Source: Spectribacter hydrogenoxidans
Lineage (GTDB): Bacteria; Pseudomonadota; Gammaproteobacteria; Nevskiales; Salinisphaeraceae
Assembly (NCBI RefSeq): GCF_031846275.1
Contig: NZ_JAVRIB010000003.1
Coordinates: forward strand, 217,809-281,808
Direction of reading: 5' to 3'
DNA: 64,000 nucleotides
The notes below the pieces were generated by a model that searched no databases, was not told the origin of the DNA, and saw only the letters and a program-made list of their open reading frames with translations. Positions 43,211 to 51,469 of this stretch are shown piece after piece (positions within the stretch are counted from its first letter, which is position 1; each line of letters starts with the position of its first letter). The position numbers and the translations under genes were made by a program.

Positions 43211-44500
43211 CTATTCCGCCCGTTCGGGAAGCGTAAAGCCGCTTACCGACGCCCGCAACTTGGCCCCGAGTTCGGCGAGCCGGGCGATGGCGCGCCCAGT
43301 GGCCTGGGTCCCGGAGGCAGTCTGTTCCGTGATCTCGCGTATCGAGGTCATCGTTTCGGACACCTCGGCGGCCTCCCGGGTCTGCCGTTCGGTCTGGCTG
43401 GTGATACCACGCACCAGTTCGTTGGTCTGGCGCGACACGCGTTCGATCTCCTCCAGCGCTCCACCGGCGTTTTCGGCCAGCTGGGCCCCGCTGACCACGC
43501 CGGAGGTGGATTTCTCCATCGAGATCACGGCCTCGTTGGTATCCGCCTGAATGGTGCGCACCAGCGCCTCGATCTGGCGGGTGGCGCCGGCGGAGCGTTC
43601 GGCCAGCCGCTGGACCTCGTCGGCCACCACCGCGAAACCACGCCCGGCCTCGCCGGCCATCGCCGCCTGGATCGAGGCGTTGAGGGCCAGGGTGTTGGTC
43701 TGCTCCGCGATGTCGTTGATCAGTTCGACGATGTCACCGATCTCCTGGGACGACTCGCCCAGCCGCTTGATCCGCTTGGCGGTTTCCTGGATCTGATCAC
43801 GAATGCTGCCCATGCCGTCGATGGTGCGGCGCACCGCCTCGCCGCCATTGTGGGCCACCGTGACAGACCGCTCGGTCACGTCGGCAGCGCTGCGGGCGTC
43901 GCGCGATACCGTCTGGATCGAGGTCACCATCTTCTGGATGGTTTCGGTGGCGGACAGGATCTGGCGGGTCTGGGTCTGACTGGCACTGGTCAGATGCTTG
44001 GCCGTGGCCAGCGAGTCCTCGGAAGCGTCGGCCATCTGCTCGGCAGTATCGTTGATGGTGCTGACCAGTTCGCGCAGCGCCTCGATGGTGTAGTTGACCG
44101 AGTCGGCAATGGCCCCGGTAACGTCCTCGGTGACGGTGGCTTCCAGAGTGAGGTCACCTTCGGCCAGGGCACTCATTTCATCCAACAGGCGGAGAATGGC
44201 TTCCTGGTCGCGCTTGTAGCGCTGCTCACGCTGAGCGTTGTCCTCGGCATCGTGGGTCTCCCCGGCCGACAGACCCAGGCCCACACCGATCAGGGCCAGC
44301 AGGGCCAAGCCCCCGATCAGCCACACTAGCCCGGTGGACAGAATCAGTCCTGGCAGCGGTTCGGGCCGCCCAGCGGCTGCCGCCTGCTGGTTGAGCAGCG
44401 CCAGCGTCAGCCCTGCCACGCAGAAGGCCGCAATCCCCACACATATCCACAGCAGGGTGCGACCCTGGCGGCTGGCGAACAATGCATTCAGATTCGGCAC
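43211..44500 (-). CDS. pilJ: Methyl-accepting chemotaxis protein PilJ-like
   Basis: Receptor of the pilus chemosensory array. 429 aa: membrane helix 1 (residues 16-36), only about 13 residues outside, helix 2 (about 50-76), a HAMP-like linker (LLDEMSALAEGDLTLEATVTEDVTG), then the signalling domain with the hairpin tip IAEQTNTLALNASIQAAMAGEAGRGFAVVADEVQRLAER. The tip and the final GTQATGRAIARLAEL match PilJ. Unlike Pseudomonas PilJ (about 680 aa) it lacks both periplasmic PilJ domains, so it cannot sense by a periplasmic ligand domain. Between pilI and chpA. Confidence 0.9.
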   Translation of the reverse strand: MPNLNALFASRQGRTLLWICVGIAAFCVAGLTLALLNQQAAAAGRPEPLPGLILSTGLVWLIGGLALLALIGVGLGLSAGETHDAEDNAQREQRYKRDQEAILRLLDEMSALAEGDLTLEATVTEDVTGAIADSVNYTIEALRELVSTINDTAEQMADASEDSLATAKHLTSASQTQTRQILSATETIQKMVTSIQTVSRDARSAADVTERSVTVAHNGGEAVRRTIDGMGSIRDQIQETAKRIKRLGESSQEIGDIVELINDIAEQTNTLALNASIQAAMAGEAGRGFAVVADEVQRLAERSAGATRQIEALVRTIQADTNEAVISMEKSTSGVVSGAQLAENAGGALEEIERVSRQTNELVRGITSQTERQTREAAEVSETMTSIREITEQTASGTQATGRAIARLAELGAKLRASVSGFTLPERAE

Positions 44501-44543
44501 CCGTATTCCCCCAAGTTGTTTGTTGATGCGGCCACCGGTTCAT

Positions 44544-45101
44544 TCACATGCCCGCGTCGCGGAACGACGGGTCGGCGGCCACGGCCCGCAGCGACAGCAC
44601 CAGCCAGGCCATGCCCTCGCGCACAAAGGCGCCGAGCAGGAACGGCCGGGCATCCTGATCACGGGCATGGTCGGCCAGCTCATGACGCTGATCGGCGGGC
44701 GCAAAGCGGCGAAAGCCCGCCACCGACTCCACCAGAAAACCGGCAGTCAGTTTTTCGTCGTTGAGCAGTATCATGCGATTCGTCGGTTGACGCGGGGTCT
44801 GGCCACGGCCCAGCAACGCCCCCAGATCGACTACCGGCACCAGATCACCCCGCACGTTGGCCAACCCCAGCAGCCAGGTCCGGGCGCCGGGCACCCGCGC
44901 CAGCAGCGGCACCTCCAGCACTTCGCGGACATCACCCTGCGGTGCCAGGAACCGGTCGCCGTCCAGCGTGAAACCGAGTCCGGTCCATTCAGCCTGGACC
45001 GCGGTCAACCCGTGACGCTCCCCGCTGGCCTCGATACGGTCTTCCAGCGCCGCCAGCAGTTCGAAGGGTTGATCCCGCAGGTGGGCCAGCGATGCGATCA
45101 T
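44544..45101 (-). CDS. pilI: CheW-like adaptor PilI
   Basis: 185 aa CheW-family coupler linking PilJ to ChpA. Typical strands: GLGFTLDGDRFLAPQGDVREVLEVPLLARVPG, WLLGLANVRGDLVPVVDLGALLG and GFLVESVAGFRRF. It follows pilH by 5 bp and precedes pilJ by 43 bp, all in the conserved pilG-H-I-J-chpA order. Confidence 0.92.
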   Translation of the reverse strand: MIASLAHLRDQPFELLAALEDRIEASGERHGLTAVQAEWTGLGFTLDGDRFLAPQGDVREVLEVPLLARVPGARTWLLGLANVRGDLVPVVDLGALLGRGQTPRQPTNRMILLNDEKLTAGFLVESVAGFRRFAPADQRHELADHARDQDARPFLLGAFVREGMAWLVLSLRAVAADPSFRDAGM

Positions 45102-45106
45102 GGCAT

Positions 45107-45487
45107 TCAGGCGCCGGAAGCAGGGGTGCCCAGCAGGCCGGCCACCACGCGGTTGAGCTGCGCGGCGTGCACCGGCTTGACCAGATACTCGGATGCCCCC
45201 TGACGCAGCCCCCAGATGCGGTCGGTTTCCTGGTCCTTGCCGCTGATGATGACGATGGGAATATGCGCGGTGGCGGGATCGCGGGCCAGCTTGCGCGTTC
45301 CCTGGAACCCGCTCATGCCCTGGAACACCACATCCATGAGTATCACGTCGGGCTGCGTCTCGCGGGCCACATCGAGGCTGTCGCTGGCGGAATCGGACAC
45401 CGACACCTGGTGGCCTTCCTCCTCCAGCGCCGACCGCATCGCGTGGATGTCGGTGGGCGAGTCGTCAACAATCAGTACATGCGCCAT
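45107..45487 (-). CDS. pilH: Twitching-motility response regulator PilH
   Basis: Stand-alone CheY-like receiver, 126 aa. Acid pocket in LIVDDSPTD, phospho-Asp in VILMDVVFQGMSG and lysine in LVKPVH; ISGKDQETDRIWGLRQGA is the PilH fingerprint. The usual DxxMPG loop reads VVFQGMSG. In Pseudomonas PilH tempers the pilus retraction response and acts as phosphate sink to ChpA. Confidence 0.93.
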   Translation of the reverse strand: MAHVLIVDDSPTDIHAMRSALEEEGHQVSVSDSASDSLDVARETQPDVILMDVVFQGMSGFQGTRKLARDPATAHIPIVIISGKDQETDRIWGLRQGASEYLVKPVHAAQLNRVVAGLLGTPASGA

Positions 45488-45515
45488 ACGGCGGGCTCCC
45501 TCGGTGCCATGGGAT

Positions 45516-45881
45516 TCAGATCAGGGCCTCGATGGCCTCGAAGAGTTCGTCGCGGGTAAAGGGCTTGGTCAGGTAGCGATCGGAGCCAACGATACGGCCC
45601 CTTGCCCGATCGAACAGACCATCCTTGCTGGTCAGCATCACCACGGGCGTGTCGCGGAAGCGCGGGTTGTTCTTGATCAGGGCACAGGCCTGATACCCGT
45701 CCAGCCGCGGCATCATCACGTCGACGAAGATCACCTGCGGGTGATGGTCGGCGATCTTGGCCAGCGCCTCGAACCCGTCCACCGCGGTGATCACCTCGCA
45801 CCCGCGCCGGGACAGCAGGGTCTCGGCGGTCCGGCGGATGGTCTTGCTGTCGTCGATGACCATGACCTTGATACCGGCCAT
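45516..45881 (-). CDS. pilG: Twitching-motility response regulator PilG
   Basis: CheY-like receiver, 121 aa from ATG 45881. MVIDDSKTIRRTAETLL, phospho-Asp in VIFVDVMMPRLDGYQ, and KDGLFDRARGRIVGSDRYLTKPF are characteristic of PilG. A GTG at 45911 with GAGG 9 bp upstream is a real alternative start (131 aa). First gene of the chp cluster. The 200 bp upstream, shared with gshB, hold an 8-bp palindrome TTCGCGAA (45988-45995) but no promoter I can defend. Confidence 0.94.
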   Translation of the reverse strand: MAGIKVMVIDDSKTIRRTAETLLSRRGCEVITAVDGFEALAKIADHHPQVIFVDVMMPRLDGYQACALIKNNPRFRDTPVVMLTSKDGLFDRARGRIVGSDRYLTKPFTRDELFEAIEALI

Positions 45882-46115
45882 GTCCCTGGTTGCCCCCTGC
45901 ACTGCTACCACCAGTCACTACCTCGTATGGACACCGGACCCCAGGCACCGTTGAACGACACCCAAACTTGCGGGAATTAGTAGCACATTCGCGAACCGGG
46001 AGCCTAGCGGCGGCACCGAACCGCTGGCCGACGCGGTGGTTGCGCTACCATGGCGGCCGATAACCGGAACAGCCGTGATCGATGGCGATGATGGCCGGCG
46101 CGAGGGACAGGACCA

Positions 46116-47063
46116 ATGGCGTTGCGACTGGGCGTAGTGATGGATCCAATCGACTCGATCACTCCCTACAAGGACACCACGCTGGCACTGCTGCTGGAGG
46201 CGCAGTCACGCGGCTGGCCGATCCACTACATGACGCTGGCGGATGTATTCATCCAGGATGGAGTGGCCTACGGCCACGGGCATGCGCTGACCGTGCGTGA
46301 CGACAATCACGACTGGCATGACCTCGGCGAGGCAACCACCCTGCCGCTGGCCGATCTCGACGCCATCCTGATGCGCAAGGATCCGCCCTTCGACACCGAA
46401 TACATCTACACCACCTACATTCTCGAACGGGCCCAGGCCGCCGGCTGCCTGATCGTAAACCGGCCCTCAGCGCTGCGCGACGTCAACGAGAAAATGGCGA
46501 TCACCGCTTTTCCCGACCTGTGCGCCCCGACGATGGTCACGCGATCGGCCGCCGCCGTGCGCCAGTTTCTGGATGAACAAGGCGAGATCGTGCTCAAGCC
46601 GCTGGACGGCATGGGCGGCTCACGCATCTTCCGGGTCGGGCGCGGCGACCCCAATCTGAGCGTCATTCTCGAGGTGCTCACTGAACACGGCACCCGCTTC
46701 GCCATGGCCCAGGCCTATCTGCCGGCGATCAGTGCCGGCGACAAACGCATCCTCATGATCGATGGCCAGCCCGTGCCCTACAGCCTGGCCCGCATTCCCG
46801 CCGCCGGGGAATCACGCGGCAATCTCGCCGCCGGCGGGCGCGGTGAAGGCATGCCGCTGACCGACGGGGAACGGCGGATCTGTGACGCGGTGGCACCGAT
46901 GCTACGTGAACGGGGCCTGCTGTTCGTCGGTCTCGACGTGATCGGCGACCGGCTCACCGAGATCAACGTCACCAGCCCCACCTGCATGCGCGAGCTACAG
47001 GCCCTGTATCCCATCAACATCGCCGGGCAACTGCTGGATGCGGTGGCCGACCGCATCGGTTGA
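46116..47063 (+). CDS. gshB: Glutathione synthetase
   Basis: ATP-grasp ligase joining gamma-glutamylcysteine and glycine. 315 aa, same as E. coli. LGVVMDPIDSITPYKDTT, LMRKDPPFDTEYIY, LKPLDGMGGSRIFRV and GLDVIGDRLTEINVTSPTCMRELQ are the family signatures. GAGGGACAGG lies just upstream. The tonB-like gene overlaps its 3' end by 26 bases, an arrangement shared with Pseudomonas (gshB-tonB). Confidence 0.95.
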   Translation: MALRLGVVMDPIDSITPYKDTTLALLLEAQSRGWPIHYMTLADVFIQDGVAYGHGHALTVRDDNHDWHDLGEATTLPLADLDAILMRKDPPFDTEYIYTTYILERAQAAGCLIVNRPSALRDVNEKMAITAFPDLCAPTMVTRSAAAVRQFLDEQGEIVLKPLDGMGGSRIFRVGRGDPNLSVILEVLTEHGTRFAMAQAYLPAISAGDKRILMIDGQPVPYSLARIPAAGESRGNLAAGGRGEGMPLTDGERRICDAVAPMLRERGLLFVGLDVIGDRLTEINVTSPTCMRELQALYPINIAGQLLDAVADRIG

Positions 47064-47811
47064 CGCCCCGCCCGGCCCGCGTCCAGGCCTGCTGCCCGCG
47101 CTGGGCCTGGCCGCGGTCGTGCACGGGCTGCTGCTGTTCGCGTTCGGCCTGCCGGAACCGGATCGGCGCACCCGGACACTGACGGTGACGCTGAGCGTTG
47201 CGCCCACCACCGCGGCGTCTCCGGCCGAAACCCGCGCCGAAAACGACCAGAGCGGGCGCGACCGGCAATCCCGCCGGCCCGCGGCACAGTCGGCCGGCCA
47301 CGACCAGGCCGACAGCGAGGGACCGGATCGCACGGCCGGGCGCGGGCAGGAACGCGCCACACCGGTGCTCACGCGATCCGCACCCGGCGCCGGCACCGCG
47401 GCGGCCACCGGCCGGATTCAGCAGGGCGGCGCCGCCCTCGCCGGCCAGAACGAGCCCGGCGAGACGTCGGATCCGAAGGTGCGGACCGCCCGGGCCGATG
47501 CCCGCGCCTCCTACCTGGCCACCTGGAAACAGCGCATCGAAGCCCGCGGCAGCGCGCGATTCCCGCCGGAGGCACGCCACCGCCGGGACGCCGCGCTCAC
47601 CATGGAGGTCTGGCTTGCGCCGGACGGCCGGCTGCGCGACGCGCGCATCCGGCACAGCTCCGATGATCCGGCCCTGGACGCCGCGGCACTTGAGATCCTG
47701 GAGGCCGCCGGCCCCTTCGAACCGCCCCCGGCCGCCACCGCCGGCCAGCAACAAGAGGGCCTTCGCTTCGCCTACGTCTGGCGGTTTCTGGCACCGGCGG
47801 ACGCCGAATGA
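47038..47811 (+). CDS. tonB: TonB-family energy transducer
   Basis: Periplasm-spanning protein linking the proton-motive force (with ExbB/ExbD, not in the window) to outer-membrane receptors. 257 aa: membrane anchor at residues 18-38, a long polar linker rich in Arg, Ala, Gly and Asp rather than the usual Pro-Glu/Pro-Lys repeats, and a C-terminal TonB domain (about 165-255; YLATWKQRIEARGSARFPPEA, LRDARIRHSSDDPALDAAALEIL). The start lies within gshB; later in-frame starts would cut the anchor. Followed by algH/yqgE. Confidence 0.85.
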   Translation: MRWPTASVDAPPGPRPGLLPALGLAAVVHGLLLFAFGLPEPDRRTRTLTVTLSVAPTTAASPAETRAENDQSGRDRQSRRPAAQSAGHDQADSEGPDRTAGRGQERATPVLTRSAPGAGTAAATGRIQQGGAALAGQNEPGETSDPKVRTARADARASYLATWKQRIEARGSARFPPEARHRRDAALTMEVWLAPDGRLRDARIRHSSDDPALDAAALEILEAAGPFEPPPAATAGQQQEGLRFAYVWRFLAPADAE

Positions 47812-47859
47812 TCGCCGCCGCTGTTGCGGTGGGACTCGCCGGTTACCGATAATGCCGGC

Positions 47860-48417
47860 ATGAGCAGCAGCTACCTCAACAGTCAGTTCCTGGTGGCCAT
47901 GCCCAACGTGGTCGCCGGCGACTTCGATCACACCGTGACCTTCCTGTGCGAACACAATGACGACGGTGCCATGGGTCTGGTCATCAACCGGCCCACCGAT
48001 CTGGATCTGGGCGACATGCTCGGCCACATGGGCATCGACCACGATGGCCTTTCCGAACCCGGCCCGGTGTTCTGGGGCGGCCCGGTCCAGCCCGAACGGG
48101 GCTTCGTACTGCACCGCCCGAGCGGCGACTGGGAAGCCACGCTCACCATCGACAACGTGATTTCCGTGACTACCTCCAAGGATATCCTGGAGGCCATCGG
48201 CCAGGGCCGGGGCCCGGAGGAGTATCTGGTAACGCTGGGCTACGCCGGCTGGGGCGGTGGCCAGCTGGAACAGGAAATCCTGCACAACAGCTGGCTGAAC
48301 ACGCCCGCCGACACCGCCATCATCTTCGGTACCCCGGCCACCGATCGCTGGTCGGCCGCCGCGCGCCTGCTCGGGGTGGACCCGGCCCTGCTGTCGGGCC
48401 ATGCCGGGCATGCCTGA
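47860..48417 (+). CDS. algH: AlgH/YqgE family protein (UPF0301)
   Basis: 185 aa conserved protein of unclear biochemistry. YLNSQFLVAMPNV, FLCEHNDDGAMGLVINRP, FWGGPVQPERGFVLH and GYAGWGGGQLEQEI are the diagnostic stretches. The ATG at 47860 fits homologues; a frame from 47824 is open but lies over the intergenic leader. Overlaps ruvX by 17 bases; the algH-ruvX-pyrR-pyrB order is well conserved in gammaproteobacteria. Confidence 0.93.
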   Translation: MSSSYLNSQFLVAMPNVVAGDFDHTVTFLCEHNDDGAMGLVINRPTDLDLGDMLGHMGIDHDGLSEPGPVFWGGPVQPERGFVLHRPSGDWEATLTIDNVISVTTSKDILEAIGQGRGPEEYLVTLGYAGWGGGQLEQEILHNSWLNTPADTAIIFGTPATDRWSAAARLLGVDPALLSGHAGHA

Positions 48418-48850
48418 GGGCAGCGGCGATGTGGTGCTCGGCTTCGATTTCGGCACCCGTCGCATCGGCGTGGCGGTCGGCAGTTCGCTGTCGGGCCGGG
48501 CCCAGGCGCTGACCACCCTGCACCACCAGGATGGCCCGGACTGGCAGGCGATCACGCGGCTGGTGGCCGAATGGCGGCCGAACGCGCTGGTGGTGGGCCT
48601 GCCGCTGATGGAGGACGGCCGCGAACAGCCGATCACCGGCCACGCCCGCGATTTCATGGCCTCGCTGGGCAAGCATTTCGATCTGCCGGTTCACGCCACC
48701 GACGAACGCTTTTCCTCGACCGAGGCCGAAGCCCGGCTGCGCACCGCCCGATCCACCGGCGCCCGCCGGCGGCGGCTGCGCAAGGGGGATTCGGACGCCA
48801 TGGCGGCCCAGGTGATCCTGGAAACCTGGCTGGCCGAGCACGCCCTGTGA
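48401..48850 (+). CDS. ruvX: Holliday junction resolvase-like RuvX/YqgF
   Basis: RNase H-fold nuclease implicated in 16S rRNA 5' maturation. 149 aa. LGFDFGTRRIGVAVG holds the first catalytic Asp, VVGLPLMEDG and DERFSSTEAEARLR the conserved middle, and KGDSDAMAAQVILETWL the final Asp. An ATG 9 bases later is equally possible. Its stop overlaps the pyrR GTG (GTGA). Confidence 0.92.
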   Translation: MPGMPEGSGDVVLGFDFGTRRIGVAVGSSLSGRAQALTTLHHQDGPDWQAITRLVAEWRPNALVVGLPLMEDGREQPITGHARDFMASLGKHFDLPVHATDERFSSTEAEARLRTARSTGARRRRLRKGDSDAMAAQVILETWLAEHAL

Positions 48851-49335
48851 GCGCCGCCGACCGCCAGGTCACCGAAGGCATCGACCGGCTCTGCCAGGCG
48901 ATCTCTGGCGACCTGTCCGGGCCGCCGGTGGTGGTAGGCATTCACACCGGCGGCGTCTGGCTGGCGCAGGCCCTGCGCGACCGACTGTGGCCACAGGCCC
49001 CGCTGTCGCGGCTCAACATCAGCTTTCACCGCGACGATTTCGCGCGCATCGGCCTGCACCCGCAGGTCGGCGCCTCGGACATGCAAGAGGATGTCGAGGG
49101 GCGCACGCTACTGCTGGTGGACGACGTGCTGCACACCGGCCGCACCGTGCGCGCGGCGATGAACGAGCTGTTCGACTTCGGCCGGCCGGCCGCCATCCGG
49201 CTGGCAGTGCTGGTGGACCGGGGCGGGCGCGAACTGCCCATCGCCGCCGATTACACCGGCCTGCAGCGTGATGTGGCGCCGGATCAGCAGATCAAGCTGG
49301 AAGGGCCGGAACCGCTGACCCTGGTTTTGCGATGA
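48847..49335 (+). CDS. pyrR: Pyrimidine regulatory protein/uracil phosphoribosyltransferase PyrR
   Basis: 162 aa phosphoribosyltransferase-fold protein. PRPP loop LLLVDDVLHTGRTVRAAM, and VVGIHTGGVWLA at the N-terminus; C-terminal DRGGRELPIAADYTG is standard. GTG start overlaps the ruvX stop; its own stop overlaps pyrB as ATGA. In gammaproteobacteria PyrR is usually a regulator with weak UPRTase activity; I see no PyrR-binding attenuator upstream of it. Confidence 0.92.
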   Translation: MSAADRQVTEGIDRLCQAISGDLSGPPVVVGIHTGGVWLAQALRDRLWPQAPLSRLNISFHRDDFARIGLHPQVGASDMQEDVEGRTLLLVDDVLHTGRTVRAAMNELFDFGRPAAIRLAVLVDRGGRELPIAADYTGLQRDVAPDQQIKLEGPEPLTLVLR

Positions 49336-50300
49336 ACACAACGACGGTACCCCAGGTGGATACGCAGGGCCGTTTGCGGCACCTGCTGACCGTGGATGGT
49401 CTGCCAGCGGACCTGATACGGGAGATTCTCGACCGCACCGCCACGTTCCTGCCCGACCCCGGCGCGCCGCCCCGCAAGGTACCGCTACTGCGTGGTTCCA
49501 CCGTGGTCAACCTGTTCTTCGAACCCTCGACCCGCACCCGCACCACCTTCGAACTGGCGGCCAAGCGACTGTCCGCGGATGTACTCACCCTGCAGATGGA
49601 ACACTCATCGAAGACCAAGGGCGAGCACGATCTGGACACCCTGTTCACGATGCAGGCCATGGGTGCCAACATCTTCGTGATACGCCATCCGAACAACGGC
49701 GCGGCTGCCTATTTCGCCGAACACGCGGCGCCGGATGTGGCCATTCTCAACGCCGGGGACGGCAGCCACGCCCATCCCACCCAGGCGCTGCTGGACATGT
49801 TCACCATCCGCCGCCACAAGCCCGAATTCGCGGGACTACGGGTGGCCATCGTCGGCGACATCCGCCACTCGCGCGTGGCCCATTCCGACATCGCCGCTCT
49901 CCGTGCCCTGGGCGTGACCGACATTCGCGTGGTGGCCCCGCCGCCGCTGCTGCCCGAAGACCCGGCGGCATTGCAGATTCGCGCCTGCTCGAACCTCGCA
50001 GAGGGCGTGGACGACGCGGATGTGGTCATCGCCCTGCGCATCCAGCACGAGCGCATGCAGCAGGCACTGGACATGTCACCGGCCGAATACCGGCGCGACT
50101 TCGGCCTGATCGCCGACAACCTGACCGGGTTGAAGCCGGACGCGCTGATCCTGCACCCGGGCCCGATCAACCGCGGCGTGGAGATCGATCCGGACATCGC
50201 CTACGGCCCACAGTCCGTGGTGCTGGAACAGGTCCGCAACGGCATCGCCGTGCGCATGGCGGTGATGGCGATGATTGCGGGGGCCCGATCCGGCGCCTGA
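49332..50300 (+). CDS. pyrB: Aspartate carbamoyltransferase catalytic chain
   Basis: First committed step of pyrimidine synthesis. 322 aa. Carbamoyl-phosphate motif FFEPSTRTRTTFE, the 80s loop SSKTKGEHDLDT, HPTQALLDMFTI, GDIRHSRVAHS and LHPGPINRGVE. The N-terminal extension (about 12 residues longer than E. coli PyrB) is that of the Pseudomonas-type enzyme, which needs the inactive dihydroorotase PyrC' encoded next to it; no pyrC' follows here. Last gene of the run. Confidence 0.94.
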   Translation: MNTTTVPQVDTQGRLRHLLTVDGLPADLIREILDRTATFLPDPGAPPRKVPLLRGSTVVNLFFEPSTRTRTTFELAAKRLSADVLTLQMEHSSKTKGEHDLDTLFTMQAMGANIFVIRHPNNGAAAYFAEHAAPDVAILNAGDGSHAHPTQALLDMFTIRRHKPEFAGLRVAIVGDIRHSRVAHSDIAALRALGVTDIRVVAPPPLLPEDPAALQIRACSNLAEGVDDADVVIALRIQHERMQQALDMSPAEYRRDFGLIADNLTGLKPDALILHPGPINRGVEIDPDIAYGPQSVVLEQVRNGIAVRMAVMAMIAGARSGA

Positions 50301-50348
50301 TCGGCTTGCAACAGCCGCCAATGCAACCCATCGGCGTCACTGCCGCTG

Positions 50349-50370
50349 GATTTCGTTTGCTAGCGAAATC
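50349..50370. repeat. 7-bp inverted repeat after pyrB
   Basis: GATTTCG and CGAAATC flank an 8-base loop, 48 bases after the pyrB stop. It is AT-richer than its surroundings and lacks a T-run. It could end the pyr transcript weakly or be an operator of the next genes. The remaining 50301-50469 stretch shows nothing else. Confidence 0.4.
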
Positions 50371-50469
50371 AAAACGATAGGTCTGGCCTCCTCGAAGATC
50401 ACGGTCGCCCCCTTTCGGCGCACGCTGCCATCAGGGCAATATGGAACGGGACCCGAGACGGAGGACGCC

Positions 50470-50721
50470 ATGAAACCGCTTCTCGCTTTTCTGGCCGGCG
50501 CAGCCATTGCCGGCACCACCACGCTTGCAACAGCGAAGGATCCGATCTTCCAGGAGGCCGACGACCGACCGCGATCCGGCTCGGAAAGCGCCGAACGTGA
50601 CCGTCGCCCCGACGGCGTCGTCGGCGAGCAAACGCAGCGCCAGGAACGACGCGTCAACGATCGATTGAACCGCGAAACCGATAAGGCCGTGGACGGCCTT
50701 CTGGACGGTCTGTTCGACTAG
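50470..50721 (+). CDS. Small exported hypothetical protein
   Basis: 83 aa, ATG 50470 with GGAGG just upstream. Signal peptide at residues 1-22 (AFLAGAAIAG...ATAKD); the mature part is short, highly charged and predicted helical or disordered (Arg/Asp/Glu-rich, ending DGLLDGLFD). No family recognised. First of three consecutive exported proteins on the plus strand. Confidence 0.6.
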   Translation: MKPLLAFLAGAAIAGTTTLATAKDPIFQEADDRPRSGSESAERDRRPDGVVGEQTQRQERRVNDRLNRETDKAVDGLLDGLFD

Positions 50722-50764
50722 TCACCAACCCCGGGCCGCGGCCCACCCATCTACGGGAGGCACC

Positions 50765-51469
50765 ATGCCCCGATTCTCAGCCATTGTTCTTCTGTCCCTG
50801 TCCACAGCGGCCAGCGCCGGCGGCACGGCCAAGGTCGAAGTCACCGGCGACAACGCCGCCGGTGGCACCATGACGATGCGCTGGCAGGACGCCGACAATG
50901 TTCGCATCGACCCCCCTAACCAGCCGGCCTATATGCTGCTGCGTGACGGCAAGGCCTACACCGTGATGTCCAGCGGCGGTCGGACCATGGTGATGGACCT
51001 GGCATCCATATCGAACATGCCGGGCGGCGGCCCCGGCGGTATGGGCAATCCCGGCATGAGCGGATCATCAGCCATCAGCCATGCGACTGCGGTCACCGAA
51101 CTCGACGCAACTGGCCGGTCGGAGACCATCGCCGGTATTGAAGGGCAGATCTATACCGTTGCCTGGACCGACGCGAACGGCGAAAGCCACAGCGGCGAGG
51201 CAGTACTCAGCGACCATCCGGCGGTGGTGGAAATGAGTCAGGCCTTCGGTGGTTTCATCGAAGCCATGGCGACGGTCAACAGCAACAAGTCGCCGGGAGA
51301 TGCCATCAGCGAAAAGCTCGCCGCCGAGGGCCTGGGCGTCCTGCGTTTCGAAAACCAGTTCCGGCTGGCCGAGATTTCCGACGAAACACCGTCCGCCGGC
51401 ACGTTCGAGTTGCCCGCCAAACCCATGAATCTGCAGGACATGATGAAAGGCATGCAGCCCTCGCAGTGA
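50765..51469 (+). CDS. Exported hypothetical protein, DUF4412-like
   Basis: 234 aa with a signal peptide (cut near ASA-GG, residue 19) and a GGGAGG ribosome site. The mature part is beta-rich with YMLLRDGKAYTVMSSGGRTMVMDLAS, resembling DUF4412-type periplasmic proteins, and a Gly-Met-rich insert (MPGGGPGGMGNPGMSG, residues 80-95). Function unknown. Its stop overlaps the next gene's GTG, implying joint expression with the outer-membrane barrel. Confidence 0.65.
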   Translation: MPRFSAIVLLSLSTAASAGGTAKVEVTGDNAAGGTMTMRWQDADNVRIDPPNQPAYMLLRDGKAYTVMSSGGRTMVMDLASISNMPGGGPGGMGNPGMSGSSAISHATAVTELDATGRSETIAGIEGQIYTVAWTDANGESHSGEAVLSDHPAVVEMSQAFGGFIEAMATVNSNKSPGDAISEKLAAEGLGVLRFENQFRLAEISDETPSAGTFELPAKPMNLQDMMKGMQPSQ

